Source: CAZCJU01 sp964562175
Lineage (GTDB): Bacteria > Bacillota > Clostridia > Oscillospirales > CAG-272
Direction of reading: 5' to 3'
Length of the DNA: 64,000 bases
Assembly: GCA_964562175.1 (NCBI GenBank)
Contig: CAZLRV010000009.1
Span: 27,306 to 91,305, forward strand
Below the pieces are notes generated by a model that had not been told where the DNA came from, searched no databases, and saw only the letters and a program-made list of their open reading frames with translations. A program made the position numbers and the translations under genes. Shown here in pieces: positions 1 through 8,458 of this stretch. Every line of letters begins with the position of its first letter. Position 1 is the first letter of the stretch.

Positions 1-882
1 GAGGATGAGTCAAGCGTTACCACCGCCGCAGAACAGCTTATCAGCCAAGGCTGTAACGTAATTTACGCAAACAGCTTCGGTCACGGCGAATACCTCTACA
101 AGGTTGCCGAGAAGAACCCCGGCGTTTACTTCGGTCACGCAACCGGCTATCAGACCGCAAACAACTTCTCCAACTTTATGGGAAGAATCTACGAGGCAAG
201 ATATCTTGCCGGTATCGTAGCCGGTATGCAGACCAAAACAAACAAAATAGGCTACGTTGCCGCTAAGCCCATCGCAGAGGTGGTACGCGGAATCAACGCA
301 TTCGCACTCGGCGTAAAGTCCGTAAACCCCGATGCCAAGATCGAGGTCAAGTGGACAAACACCTGGTACGATGTAACGCTTGAAAAGCAGTGCGCACTCT
401 CCTTGATCGACGCCGGCTGTGACGTTATGGCTCAGCACTGCGACTCTGCCGCACCTCAGGTAGCGGCAGAGGAAAGAGGTATCAAGGCTATCGGCTACAA
501 CTGCGCAACGCCCGATAAGACCCAAAACACATACCTCACCGCTCCCATATTCCATTGGGACGTATTCTACAAGGCCGATATACAGGCGATAATCGACGGT
601 ACATGGAAGTCCCAATCCTATTGGACGGGTCTTTCCACCGGTATGGTATCGCTTGATACGATAACCGACAACTGCGAAAACAAGGATGCCGTAGTTGCGG
701 CAGTAAACGCAGCGGAAGAGAAGATAAAGTCCGGCGAGCTTGTAATATTCAAGGGCCCGTTCACCGATAACACCGGCGTAGTTCGTTACGACGGCGAAAC
801 GATGACCGACGCTCAGCTCACCTCCTCCGACTTTAACTGGCTCATGGACAACGTAATAGGAAGCGTTTCCACGGCAGGCTGA
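1..882 (+). CDS. BMP-family ABC transporter substrate-binding protein (5' truncated)
   Basis: The reading frame is open from the first base, so the N-terminus and any lipobox lie outside the window; 293 residues remain. The text matches the Bmp/PnrA/Med family of periplasmic-binding proteins: a NFSNFMGRIYEARYLAGIVAG segment (about residues 54-74), a K(I)GYVAAKP strand, an AFALGVKSVNP helix and a CDVMAQHCDSAAPQVAAEE segment. The family captures nucleosides or related ligands and feeds them to an ABC permease; the ATPase and permease genes are not visible and may lie upstream. The C-terminal segment TSSDFNWLMDNVIGSV is typical of the family end. A strong terminator follows 10 bases after the stop. 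The ligand cannot be read from the sequence. Confidence 0.85.
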   Translation, partial: EDESSVTTAAEQLISQGCNVIYANSFGHGEYLYKVAEKNPGVYFGHATGYQTANNFSNFMGRIYEARYLAGIVAGMQTKTNKIGYVAAKPIAEVVRGINAFALGVKSVNPDAKIEVKWTNTWYDVTLEKQCALSLIDAGCDVMAQHCDSAAPQVAAEERGIKAIGYNCATPDKTQNTYLTAPIFHWDVFYKADIQAIIDGTWKSQSYWTGLSTGMVSLDTITDNCENKDAVVAAVNAAEEKIKSGELVIFKGPFTDNTGVVRYDGETMTDAQLTSSDFNWLMDNVIGSVSTAG

Positions 883-892
883 TAAATCGAAT

Positions 893-922
893 AAAAAAGG
901 CGACCGACGGTCGCCTTTTTTT
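893..922 (+). terminator. Rho-independent terminator after the BMP gene
   Basis: A 13-bp perfect stem (AAAAAAGGCGACC against GGTCGCCTTTTTT) with a three-base loop and a T-run. It closes the BMP transcript before the CIRCE-controlled gene. Confidence 0.9.
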
Positions 923-1018
923 GTTGTCCGAGCATTACAGGGTCTGAGGCTTTGCTGTCTGCCGCACTCGGCGAGTGCCAATTATTACGTGCTACTGCCG
1001 CCGTTTTCTGCTGTTTTT

Positions 1019-1045
1019 TTAGCACTTTATCGCACAGAGTGCTAA
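1019..1045 (+). promoter_or_regulatory. CIRCE operator (HrcA binding site)
   Basis: The sequence reads TTAGCACTT, nine bases, GAGTGCTAA. It matches the CIRCE consensus (TTAGCACTC-N9-GAGTGCTAA) at 17 of 18 arm positions; the only mismatch is the last base of the left arm. It is 114 bases upstream of the hsp20 start and abuts a candidate promoter. By family knowledge, HrcA binds here and represses until heat or misfolded protein titrates GroEL. hrcA itself is not in the window. Confidence 0.92.
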
Positions 1046-1047
1046 CA

Positions 1048-1074
1048 TTTACAAAAATTCAATATTAGTATAAT
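1048..1074 (+). promoter_or_regulatory. Candidate sigma-A promoter for hsp20
   Basis: TTTACA (1048-1053), a 15-base spacer and a perfect TATAAT (1069-1074) lie directly after the CIRCE. The spacer is shorter than the ideal 17. A second TATAAT at 1095-1100 has no matching -35 box. Confidence 0.45.
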
Positions 1075-1159
1075 GATAATTTCACAATCGTGAGTATAAT
1101 AATAAGTGTTCCGTGAGGGACAAAAAAAGATAACAAGCAGAAAAACGGAGGATTAAATT

Positions 1160-1591
1160 ATGTTTGAACTCAGACCTTATTCAAGAAAAAACAGTGTGGC
1201 GTTTTTTGACCCCTTTGAGGAAATGGAGAGAATTTGGTTCTCCCCCGAAAAGGATAAAAACGTACTTTCGACGTTCAGAACGGACGTTAAAGAGGAGGAT
1301 GACGCATTCGTTCTTATGTCGGATCTGCCCGGCGTAAAGAAGGAAGATATCTCCCTCAGCATAAACGGCGATACGCTCACGCTCAAGGCAGAGCGTAAGA
1401 GCGAGAGAGAAGAGAGCAAGGGCAAGTATATCCGCACCGAACGCTCCTTCGGCACATACACACGTCAGTTCGATGTGACCGGCATTGATGTCGATAACAT
1501 TAAGGCAAAATACAACGACGGCGTGCTTACACTCACATTACCGAAGAAAGCTCCCGAGGCACCCGCCGAAAGACAGCTTATGATCGAATAA
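1160..1591 (+). CDS. Hsp20/alpha-crystallin small heat shock protein
   Basis: 143 residues, an ordinary length for a bacterial small heat shock protein: an ATP-independent cytoplasmic holdase that keeps unfolding proteins soluble for refolding by DnaK or GroEL. The alpha-crystallin domain spans about residues 35-132 and starts with FRTDVKEEDDAFVLMSDLPGVKKEDI. It holds the family signature YNDGVLTLTLPKK near its end. No clear C-terminal I-X-I/V anchor is seen; the tail is QLMIE. The ATG has a good ribosome binding site (GGAGGA, 1148-1153). The gene is monocistronic between two terminators, with a CIRCE upstream, so HrcA control is expected. Confidence 0.95.
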   Translation: MFELRPYSRKNSVAFFDPFEEMERIWFSPEKDKNVLSTFRTDVKEEDDAFVLMSDLPGVKKEDISLSINGDTLTLKAERKSEREESKGKYIRTERSFGTYTRQFDVTGIDVDNIKAKYNDGVLTLTLPKKAPEAPAERQLMIE

Positions 1592-1637
1592 ACGACCTCA
1601 TATTAAACCGTTCACCCAAATAACGGAGTGAGCGATC

Positions 1638-1669
1638 AAAAACGGCACGAAAGCTCGTGCCGTTTTTTT
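1638..1669 (+). terminator. Terminator after hsp20 (bidirectional shape)
   Basis: AAAAACGGCACGA, loop AAGC, then TCGTGCCGTTTTTTT. Runs of A on the left and T on the right mean it could stop transcription from both sides; the gene on the minus strand ends 16 bases away. Confidence 0.9.
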
Positions 1670-1684
1670 GCTTGCGTATATTTC

Positions 1685-2983
1685 TCAGCTTGCTATCTTG
1701 TCTATGGTGCGGACGTTTAATATTTGTATAACGTAATCGGGCTTAAGCTCGGAGGTCTGCTCAAGGTCAAGTGTATAATTCCACACGGGATTACATACGA
1801 GGGTGGAAAAATGCTCGGCTATATATGCTATGCAATTAAGTCCGTAGGAATCCATTATCAGCTGTGCGGTTGGAAGCGCATCGTTATCTATTCGGCTAAT
1901 GGCCGTTTTTTCAAAAAACCGTCTTGTGTAGGTCCAAATGTCAGCTTCCTCCGGCTTTTGCTCATCATAAGGTGCGAGCGGTGTATATTTTGCGTGCAAA
2001 AACGGGGCTGTTTCTTTCATTCCCGAATCCTGTGTTTTTGCGTAATATATCATATCGGCATAAGTAAGGGTCACGTCCTCTATATCATACTCGTCAAGCT
2101 CGTGCGGTGCGGCATCCGGAAAGGCGTGTGCTATCTCGCTCATCAGCGCATAATATCCGAAATACGCTCCCAGCTCCGTCCAATGCGTATCGAGACAGTA
2201 ATACAGCTTGCCCTTATCTTTGTTTTGCCGCAATATCTCGCCTGCGTCTATTACCGTCACCCCGTCTATCTGCTCAAGTGTTTCCTTGACCTGCTTTATC
2301 TTGTCGTTATTCTCGTTTACTCCGTCAACGCCCTCTGTATAAACATCGGTCGGGTGCGGTGCGATAAGATATATAAGCTCGGTATTCTTGCCCGTGCGTG
2401 TTCTTATATCCCGTAATTTATCGCGCACGACATATTTCATCGAATAAAGCTTGCCCTTGCTTATGGGTGCGGTGTGATATACATCGTCAAGCACGGCGTT
2501 TTGCAAAAGTCTTGAATCGTTTGTGACAAACAGCCCCAGATCCTCCGCTCCCCTGCTGTAGCTTGCCTTTATTCGGAGTGTTTGACTGTCGTCACGTCCC
2601 TCTTTTTTCGCCGTTACGCAGACCTCAAGCGTTTTTCTCGCCGGCACGGTTACGGAGAAAACAAAATTCTCCCCGTCCGGCTTTATCGTTTTTTCCTCAA
2701 CGCCCTCGCCCCACACACGAAGCGTACAGCCCTCCTCGCATACTCCCGCAACCATTACAGTGTCGGGGGCTATGTTTTTCACGACGACGGTCCTCGGCGT
2801 ATCGCACGCATTTTCGGATATATATTCCGTCTGTGTCACGCCCTGTGTCTGCCTCTCTCCTTGCTCTGTACTCTGCCCCTGTGCGGTACTCGCCGTTTGA
2901 GGCTCGGTCACACCGTCACCGTCGGATGTACACGAGGTAAGCAGCAATGCGGCAAGCAATAATGCGACAAATGATCTTTTCAT
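1685..2983 (-). CDS. Lipoprotein with AlgX/AlgJ-like SGNH acyltransferase fold
   Basis: 432 residues. The N-terminus is a lipoprotein signal peptide with lipobox LTSC (Cys 18), followed by a Ser/Thr/Gln-rich linker to about residue 55. The C-terminal half carries LDTHWTELGAYFGYYAL (about residue 265) and a later MDSYG. In the AlgX/AlgJ/DHHW family these supply the catalytic Asp-His pair (D-T-H-W) and the nucleophile Ser of an SGNH-type O-acetyltransferase or esterase acting on extracellular polysaccharide. The ATG overlaps the RNase J stop as ATGA (2980-2983), so the two are translationally coupled. No MBOAT partner gene is in the window, so whether it transfers or hydrolyses acyl groups is open. 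Confidence 0.7.
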   Translation of the reverse strand: MKRSFVALLLAALLLTSCTSDGDGVTEPQTASTAQGQSTEQGERQTQGVTQTEYISENACDTPRTVVVKNIAPDTVMVAGVCEEGCTLRVWGEGVEEKTIKPDGENFVFSVTVPARKTLEVCVTAKKEGRDDSQTLRIKASYSRGAEDLGLFVTNDSRLLQNAVLDDVYHTAPISKGKLYSMKYVVRDKLRDIRTRTGKNTELIYLIAPHPTDVYTEGVDGVNENNDKIKQVKETLEQIDGVTVIDAGEILRQNKDKGKLYYCLDTHWTELGAYFGYYALMSEIAHAFPDAAPHELDEYDIEDVTLTYADMIYYAKTQDSGMKETAPFLHAKYTPLAPYDEQKPEEADIWTYTRRFFEKTAISRIDNDALPTAQLIMDSYGLNCIAYIAEHFSTLVCNPVWNYTLDLEQTSELKPDYVIQILNVRTIDKIAS

Positions 2984-4668
2984 ATGTTTATATTTATTAT
3001 TATAGGCAATATCATCGGGCGGCGTTTCGTTTTTTGATAGATATATTTTGCCAAGTCATCCTTTATCTTGTTTTTGATCTGCGCAAAATCCTCTACTCCG
3101 CGGTCAAAGCAATCGCAAATAATATTTGCCCCGCGTTCTTTAAGCTCGTCCATAAGCTCCTCGGCTTCTCTGACATACACGAAGCCCCTCGATATTATAT
3201 CCGGACCGGATACTATCGTACCGTTGTCTATATCTATACCCGATACGACTATTATTATACCGTCCTCGGCAAGGTGCCGTCTGTCGCGAAGCACGATATT
3301 TCCGACATCGCCCACGCCGTAGCCGTCAACAAGCACTCTGCCCGCCGGCACAGTACCGGCAAACCTTGCGCCGTCCTCGTCTATTTCAAGCACCTTGCCT
3401 ATTTCGGATATGAATATATCCTCCGCGCGCTCGCCCATTTCCTCGGCAAGCGCTTTATGTGCGGCAAGATGTCTGTACTCGCCGTGGATAGGCATAAAAT
3501 ACTTGGGTCTTGTCAGTGCGTGCATCATCTTAAGCTCCTGTTGACAAGCATGACCCGATACGTGAACGTCGGCTACCGCATCGTGAAGCACGGTAACGCC
3601 TTTTTTTATAAGCTCGTTTATTATCTTGTTTACGAACTTTTCGTTGCCCGGTATTGCGTTTGCCGAGATTATGACAACGTCATCGTGTGTAAGCTCGACC
3701 TTATCATGCTCCGAAAAAGCCATACGATAAAGTGCCGACATCGGCTCGCCCTGACTGCCCGTGGATATCAAGCAAAGCTGGCTCGGCTTGTATTTTTTTA
3801 TCTCGGATATATCTATCAAAACGCCGCTTGCGGCGTGCATATATCCCAAACGTATCGCAACGGAAACGATATTTTCCATACTGCGACCCGTTATTGCCAC
3901 CTTTCTCTTATATTTTTCGGCGGCATTGATTATCTGCTGAACACGGTGAACATTCGACGAGAACGTCGCTATCGTCAACCGCTTATCGTCATACGAGCGG
4001 AAAATATTGTCAAGCGATGCGCCGACCTTACGCTCCGACGGCGTATAGCCCGTCCTCTCGGCGTTGGTCGATTCGCACATGAGCAATAAAACGCCCTCGT
4101 TTCCTATCTGTCCGAGTCGGGTAATATTCATTATCTTGCTCTCGACCGGTGTAAGATCTATCTTGAAATCTCCCGAATGCACCACATAGCCCAGCGGCGT
4201 GCGTATCGCAAGACATACCGCATCGGCTATGGAATGGTTCACGTTTATCAGCTCGACCTCAAATTCTCCCAGCTCTATCGTCTCTCCCGCATGAACGACG
4301 TTGAGCATCGGCTCGTACTCAAATGTATGCTCCGTAAGCTTGTTTTCGAGAATACCTATCGTAAGCGGCGTGCCGTATACGGGGGGCGATATTCTTTTGA
4401 GGATATAAGGCAACGCACCAATATGGTCCTCATGACCGTGCGTCAGCACTATACCCCTTATACGCTCCTCGTTCTTTTCAAGATATGTGATATCGGGTAT
4501 TACCAGATCGACACCGAGCATATCATCCTCGGGAAAGCCCAAGCCGCAATCGACTATCATTATATCGTCACCGTACTCAAGCACGGTCAGGTTTTTGCCT
4601 ATTTCATAAAGACCGCCGAGAGGAATGACTCTCAACGCTCCTTCCTTCTTGGCTTTTTTCTTTGACAT
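2980..4668 (-). CDS. rnjA: Ribonuclease J
   Basis: 562 residues, normal for RNase J, the metallo-beta-lactamase/beta-CASP enzyme that has 5'-3' exonuclease and endonuclease activity in mRNA decay and rRNA maturation in the cytoplasm. Metal ligands are visible in HGHEDHIGALPY (about residues 77-88), in HSGDFKID, and in HVSGHACQQELKMM of the beta-CASP part. A basic lead MSKKKAKKEG precedes the first strand. The ribosome binding site AAAGGAGA (4673-4680) sits four bases from the ATG. It has an approximately 290-base untranslated leader with several hairpins (see the regulatory entry). The paralogue assignment (J1 versus J2) cannot be made from one copy. Confidence 0.95.
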   Translation of the reverse strand: MSKKKAKKEGALRVIPLGGLYEIGKNLTVLEYGDDIMIVDCGLGFPEDDMLGVDLVIPDITYLEKNEERIRGIVLTHGHEDHIGALPYILKRISPPVYGTPLTIGILENKLTEHTFEYEPMLNVVHAGETIELGEFEVELINVNHSIADAVCLAIRTPLGYVVHSGDFKIDLTPVESKIMNITRLGQIGNEGVLLLMCESTNAERTGYTPSERKVGASLDNIFRSYDDKRLTIATFSSNVHRVQQIINAAEKYKRKVAITGRSMENIVSVAIRLGYMHAASGVLIDISEIKKYKPSQLCLISTGSQGEPMSALYRMAFSEHDKVELTHDDVVIISANAIPGNEKFVNKIINELIKKGVTVLHDAVADVHVSGHACQQELKMMHALTRPKYFMPIHGEYRHLAAHKALAEEMGERAEDIFISEIGKVLEIDEDGARFAGTVPAGRVLVDGYGVGDVGNIVLRDRRHLAEDGIIIVVSGIDIDNGTIVSGPDIISRGFVYVREAEELMDELKERGANIICDCFDRGVEDFAQIKNKIKDDLAKYIYQKTKRRPMILPIIININI

Positions 4669-4680
4669 AAAATCTCCTTT

Positions 4681-4866
4681 AACTAAAAAACTCCGTAAAT
4701 AAAAAAATTACTGTATGGATATACGGTACAGGAACAATATGTAAAACGGCATGACATACCGCCTCGTACAGGCAGAACCGTACAAGGACAAAACACTATT
4801 AAAGCCCACACGGGCGAATGAGAGACTCCGTGCTTCACGGTGCAATAAATTGCACACGGAGTATCG
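4681..4866 (-). promoter_or_regulatory. Structured 5' leader of rnjA
   Basis: Read on the minus strand, the leader opens with a long hairpin: GAGAG, ACTCCGTG (4862-4855), the TGCAAT/ATTGCA tip, CACGGAGT (4832-4825), CTCTC. Further small stems follow: GCCC/GGGC, CTTGTAC/GTACGAG, and CTGTA/TACAG with a T-run after it. A second copy of ACGGAGT lies at 4696-4690, ten bases before the ribosome binding site, and could compete for the same ACTCCGT. The layout resembles an attenuator or autoregulated 5' untranslated region; no known riboswitch class was recognised. Confidence 0.4.
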
Positions 4867-4962
4867 CTCTCTGTCATTTTATACCGCTGTTTGTTTTCAC
4901 GACCACATAAACAAGATTATTGTACACTAAAATCCGTATACTATTCGCCCGAATAATATAAA

Positions 4963-7164
4963 TTATCTATGAACATATCTTTCTATCTTGCTTTTCAGTC
5001 GTGCGGAAAATTCGCTTGCCGCCTCCGTTCCGTAGGCTTGTATCGTTGCGCAAAGTCCCTCCCTCACACATCCGATCTGTGCCGAACCAAGCTCATCCTT
5101 CAATCGCACGCCCTCGGTGTACTCGTCTTGATATGCACATCTCTCCTCATACAGCCGGGCAAGCACCCCTCCCCGCTTCGCTTCGTCAAGCTCGTATATC
5201 TCACGCCGAACGCTTATCTCGCCCAAACGTCGGGAAAGCGTTTTAAGCTCCTGCGAATGCTTTCGCATAAGGCATATGAGCAGAAGACAGGCATACACCG
5301 TATCGTAGCACCACGGTGTATTGTAAACGCCGGCTCTGTTTCTTTTGTTGGTTTCGCCGACGGGGTCGGAAAGATAATAATGCACCTCAAAGCCGCTCTT
5401 TTTCGCAAGCTCGACGATAAACGGCGGTGTATCACAGCTCACGCACAGCTCCTTACCCTCCCCCGACGAAAGCATCATTATCATTCCGAGAATGCGATAA
5501 AGCTCCTCCGTCGCCGCACTTGTGCGTGACTCAGACAGCTTAAGCTCATCTCGTCCCGCAACGATATTCAGCTCCGAATCGGATGAGCTGATATCGACGC
5601 ATTCCGCACCGAGGGAGCTTAAACAGCGGCGTATTATATCTCCCTCACCGCTCGGAGCTACGCAGACCCTCAGCCCGTCAAGCTTGGGGTCGGGCAGGTA
5701 TTTTTTAATATCGTTTTCGTACAAAGCCCCAAGCAACGGCACGTTTTTTATCGAATGATGCCCCCCGACCTTTCTCGGTGCGGAGTACATACTCTTGATT
5801 ATTTTATCCTCAAGCGTTTTTTGCGGTGCAAGCCCGTCACGGTCAAAAAAATAAACGCTTATCCGCTCGTCGCATTCGGTAAAATACGCCGTTATATCAA
5901 AAGAAAAAAACTTATTTGCCGAGCGTGCCTGTCCGTATGTCGCCTCACCGAGTCGAAAGCCCTCGATGCCGCCGACATATGCACCCGACAAAAACGATTC
6001 CGACAACGCCTCGCACTCACCGCCGCCGTCATGACACACACCTATTTTGCCGATATGCTCCGCAAAGGCAATACCGAGCCTGTGCAAGCTTGCCGCATCC
6101 GCTTCATCTCCCAAGCACAGCGAGCCGTGGGAAAACAATCTTCCGCATTTTATCTTCATATTCTTCACCTCACCGTTTATCGTCTTGTTGTTACCTATAA
6201 TATAGTCCTCGAATATCTCCGCACCCGATTCGATATAGCAGCCCTCGCCTATGCTGCAGCCGCAATGTATGATAACGCCGGAGCCTATCACGGTATTACG
6301 CCCGACGGTGCTTGACGTTATCGTACAGCCGTCACCGACGCTCACTCCGTCATGCAAAACGCTTGAGGTTATGCAAATATTCTTTCCGAGCGATACACCC
6401 TGCCCGATAACACTGTTATGACAGCCCTCACGCTCCGCTCTCACATCCTCCGAAAGCGAATATTTGCCGCCGAGTGCCTCAATATTGCAACGCCTGTATG
6501 AGTCAAGGTCGCCGATATCACACCAATCGCCCTCGCCCTCTGCGGCGTACAGCCTGTAGCCCTCCCTCAGCATACGGGGAAAAAGCTCAAGTGAAAAATC
6601 ATATCTCCGCCCCTTTGGGATAAGCTCAAGTGCCGTCCTCGATAAAATATATATCCCCGTATTCACCGCATCGGAAACGACTCCGTTCCACGACGGCTTT
6701 TCGATAAATCCGATTATTCGTCCCGTCTCGTCACTGCATACCGCACCGAACGAAAGCGGACACGGCACACGCTTCGTAACTATCGTCACATCGGCATTTT
6801 TCTCTTTATGAGTTCGGTAAACGCTTTGCAGGTCTATATCGCATATGCAATCGCCCGATATGACCAATATGTCACCCTCGCCCTCGCCGACTGCGTTTTT
6901 TACACCTCCCGCCGTGCCAAGCACCTCATCCTCAATAAAGTATTTTATATTGACATCGTATCGACACTCGCCAAGCTCATCCATTATAAGCTGTGGCAAG
7001 TATTTTAAGGTTATCGCACATTCGTCTATACCGTTTTTGCACAAAAGCTTTATTATTCGGCATATTGCCGCCTCGCCCAAAACGGGCATGAGCGGCTTCG
7101 GTATTTTTTCCGTATACGGTCGCAGCCGCTCGCCGTAGCCCCCCGCCATTATAACGGCTTTCAT
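4963..7164 (-). CDS. Sugar-phosphate nucleotidyltransferase fused to a degenerate phosphomannomutase domain
   Basis: 733 residues from the chosen start. Residues 1-230 are an NTP_transferase domain (KAVIMAGGYGERLRPYTEKIPKPLMP, then GDCICDID), like mannose-1-phosphate guanylyltransferase or glucose-1-phosphate transferases. About 245-335 is a hexapeptide-repeat left-handed beta-helix (SVIGQGVSLGKNICITSSV and following). About 340-733 resembles alpha-D-phosphohexomutases, but the TASHNP-type phosphoserine loop is absent, so mutase activity is doubtful and the domain may be regulatory. The first in-frame ATG (7170) is one base from GGAGGA; the second (7164) has normal spacing and gives MKAVIMAGG, so 7164 is preferred. 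The role is probably NDP-sugar supply for envelope glycans. Confidence 0.8.
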   Translation of the reverse strand: MKAVIMAGGYGERLRPYTEKIPKPLMPVLGEAAICRIIKLLCKNGIDECAITLKYLPQLIMDELGECRYDVNIKYFIEDEVLGTAGGVKNAVGEGEGDILVISGDCICDIDLQSVYRTHKEKNADVTIVTKRVPCPLSFGAVCSDETGRIIGFIEKPSWNGVVSDAVNTGIYILSRTALELIPKGRRYDFSLELFPRMLREGYRLYAAEGEGDWCDIGDLDSYRRCNIEALGGKYSLSEDVRAEREGCHNSVIGQGVSLGKNICITSSVLHDGVSVGDGCTITSSTVGRNTVIGSGVIIHCGCSIGEGCYIESGAEIFEDYIIGNNKTINGEVKNMKIKCGRLFSHGSLCLGDEADAASLHRLGIAFAEHIGKIGVCHDGGGECEALSESFLSGAYVGGIEGFRLGEATYGQARSANKFFSFDITAYFTECDERISVYFFDRDGLAPQKTLEDKIIKSMYSAPRKVGGHHSIKNVPLLGALYENDIKKYLPDPKLDGLRVCVAPSGEGDIIRRCLSSLGAECVDISSSDSELNIVAGRDELKLSESRTSAATEELYRILGMIMMLSSGEGKELCVSCDTPPFIVELAKKSGFEVHYYLSDPVGETNKRNRAGVYNTPWCYDTVYACLLLICLMRKHSQELKTLSRRLGEISVRREIYELDEAKRGGVLARLYEERCAYQDEYTEGVRLKDELGSAQIGCVREGLCATIQAYGTEAASEFSARLKSKIERYVHR

Positions 7165-7289
7165 TTTCATTCCTCCCCGATGCGTTTTATACTATTTTTC
7201 CCACGAGGTCTTATTGTATTCACGGCAGAGAATAAAAACGGCTTTTTCGGTTAAACTCACCCTGTAAGAAAACACAAGGGAGAGAAAAA

Positions 7290-7556
7290 ATGCTCAGAGG
7301 AACGCAAAAGCGTATGCTTTTGATAAAGGACACGAAAAGCGGAATATTCGACGAGGCATATTTTATAATAAAAAGCTCGGGAACCGACGGCATATCACGC
7401 TCGGATATGATAGAGGAGGCAAACAGAATAATCTCGCAAAGCCTTCTCGGCACAATCGAAGAAAAAAAGAAAAAGCCCGCAGCGCCGTGGCGTTTTTTGC
7501 TCGGCTTTATCTGCGGTGCTTTGCTTTCTTTTTTGTTTTTTCCGGTTTTTCGTTAA
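7290..7556 (+). CDS. Small membrane-tethered protein of unknown function
   Basis: 88 residues with a ribosome binding site AAGGGAGAG seven bases ahead. The N-terminal part (MLRGTQKRMLLIKDTKSGIF) is soluble and resembles a short conserved Clostridia family whose members begin MLRG. A lysine run (EEKKKKP) leads into one C-terminal transmembrane segment (about 69-87, FLLGFICGALLSFLFFPVF), so it should be a tail-anchored protein with its N-terminus in the cytoplasm. It is transcribed divergently from the nucleotidyltransferase and convergently with the nuclease, overlapping the latter's stop by four bases. No function can be assigned. Confidence 0.65.
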   Translation: MLRGTQKRMLLIKDTKSGIFDEAYFIIKSSGTDGISRSDMIEEANRIISQSLLGTIEEKKKKPAAPWRFLLGFICGALLSFLFFPVFR

Positions 7557-8458
7557 GGCTTGCACAGTCCGCACGGCTCGTAGTCCGACAATATAAGCTC
7601 CTCACGCAAGCCGTAAAAATTTTTGCGGTTTCTCAAGCTCATCTCCTCAAGCGACGGACAAGCCGGCAGATGAAATCTTTTTGTCGAGGTATTCAAAACG
7701 TACGTTATATGCTTCGTATTTGCCTCGGAGGTCAAGCAGCTCTCGCCCGTCATATAGTCGATCTTTATATCGGGCTGAGCATTGTATGCGAAAACGCAAA
7801 AGCATATGCCGTGACCGTTATCCTCGACCGAATAAGCCTCCATAAGCACGCCGCGTGCGACAAGCTCGTTATCCTTGAATATGGGGCTGACCCTGTACAT
7901 AACGTGGTTCGAGGTCTCCTTTATGTAATCGGCAAGCATATTTTCAAACGGGAGCATTCCCTCTATGTTCATATACCTCGTGCCGGTTATCAAATTTCGC
8001 TCGTTTGCGTTTTCGCCGCTTAGCTGAAAGCCGATAAGATGGCAACGGTTGTACAGATACTTTCCGTCAACGCAATCGTATTTTACCGTATGCCAGCCCG
8101 TCGGCTTGACCATACCTATATTGCCTCTCTCCTCCGTCGGCATAAGCTCCACGCCGAGGCAGGCGTAAGCGACGGTACATCTGCCGTACTTATCAAGCGG
8201 CTTGTATATCTCATACGCACGGCTCGTTATTTCTTCATCCGTAAAAAACGGGTTATTGTCATTTATTATGAAATAAGGCTCGCCCGAAAAATCGGGGACG
8301 AGCGACAGCTCAAACGACTCTGCGGGTCTATCGGTTTCGGGTAAGGCAAGCGTCGGCACCTCGTTCGGCTTTTTACAGCCTACGGCAAAAAGCAGAATGA
8401 GCAATATCAACGGCAGAGCCGTCTTTTTCACAGCCGATATTCTTTTATTTCTCATCAA
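7553..8458 (-). CDS. Secreted DNA/RNA non-specific endonuclease (lipoprotein) with an Ada-type metal-binding tail
   Basis: 301 residues. A hydrophobic lead ends at LFAVGC (lipobox, Cys 28), so it is probably a cell-surface lipoprotein. The central domain carries YNRCHLIGFQLSGENANERNLI followed by TGTRYMN, matching the EndA/DNA-entry nuclease family in which the His is the general base and the Asn binds magnesium. The last 50 residues (YVLNTSTKRFHLPACPSLEEM ending EPCGLCKP) match the small Ada-like zinc-binding module often found at the ends of secreted Firmicute nucleases. The start overlaps the end of the preceding gene by 14 bases, so the two are likely co-expressed. A role in DNA uptake or nutrient scavenging is inference. 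Confidence 0.85.
   Translation of the reverse strand: MMRNKRISAVKKTALPLILLILLFAVGCKKPNEVPTLALPETDRPAESFELSLVPDFSGEPYFIINDNNPFFTDEEITSRAYEIYKPLDKYGRCTVAYACLGVELMPTEERGNIGMVKPTGWHTVKYDCVDGKYLYNRCHLIGFQLSGENANERNLITGTRYMNIEGMLPFENMLADYIKETSNHVMYRVSPIFKDNELVARGVLMEAYSVEDNGHGICFCVFAYNAQPDIKIDYMTGESCLTSEANTKHITYVLNTSTKRFHLPACPSLEEMSLRNRKNFYGLREELILSDYEPCGLCKP

Noticed and set aside
10..981. Long minus-strand frame opposite the BMP gene
   Set aside because: The plus strand clearly encodes a BMP-family protein; the minus frame is rich in Cys, Tyr and Val as expected of a shadow, and runs through the terminator.
4683..4877. Short reading frame upstream of rnjA (64 residues, minus strand)
   Set aside because: It lies across the stable leader hairpins, has no ribosome binding site and no recognisable protein character.
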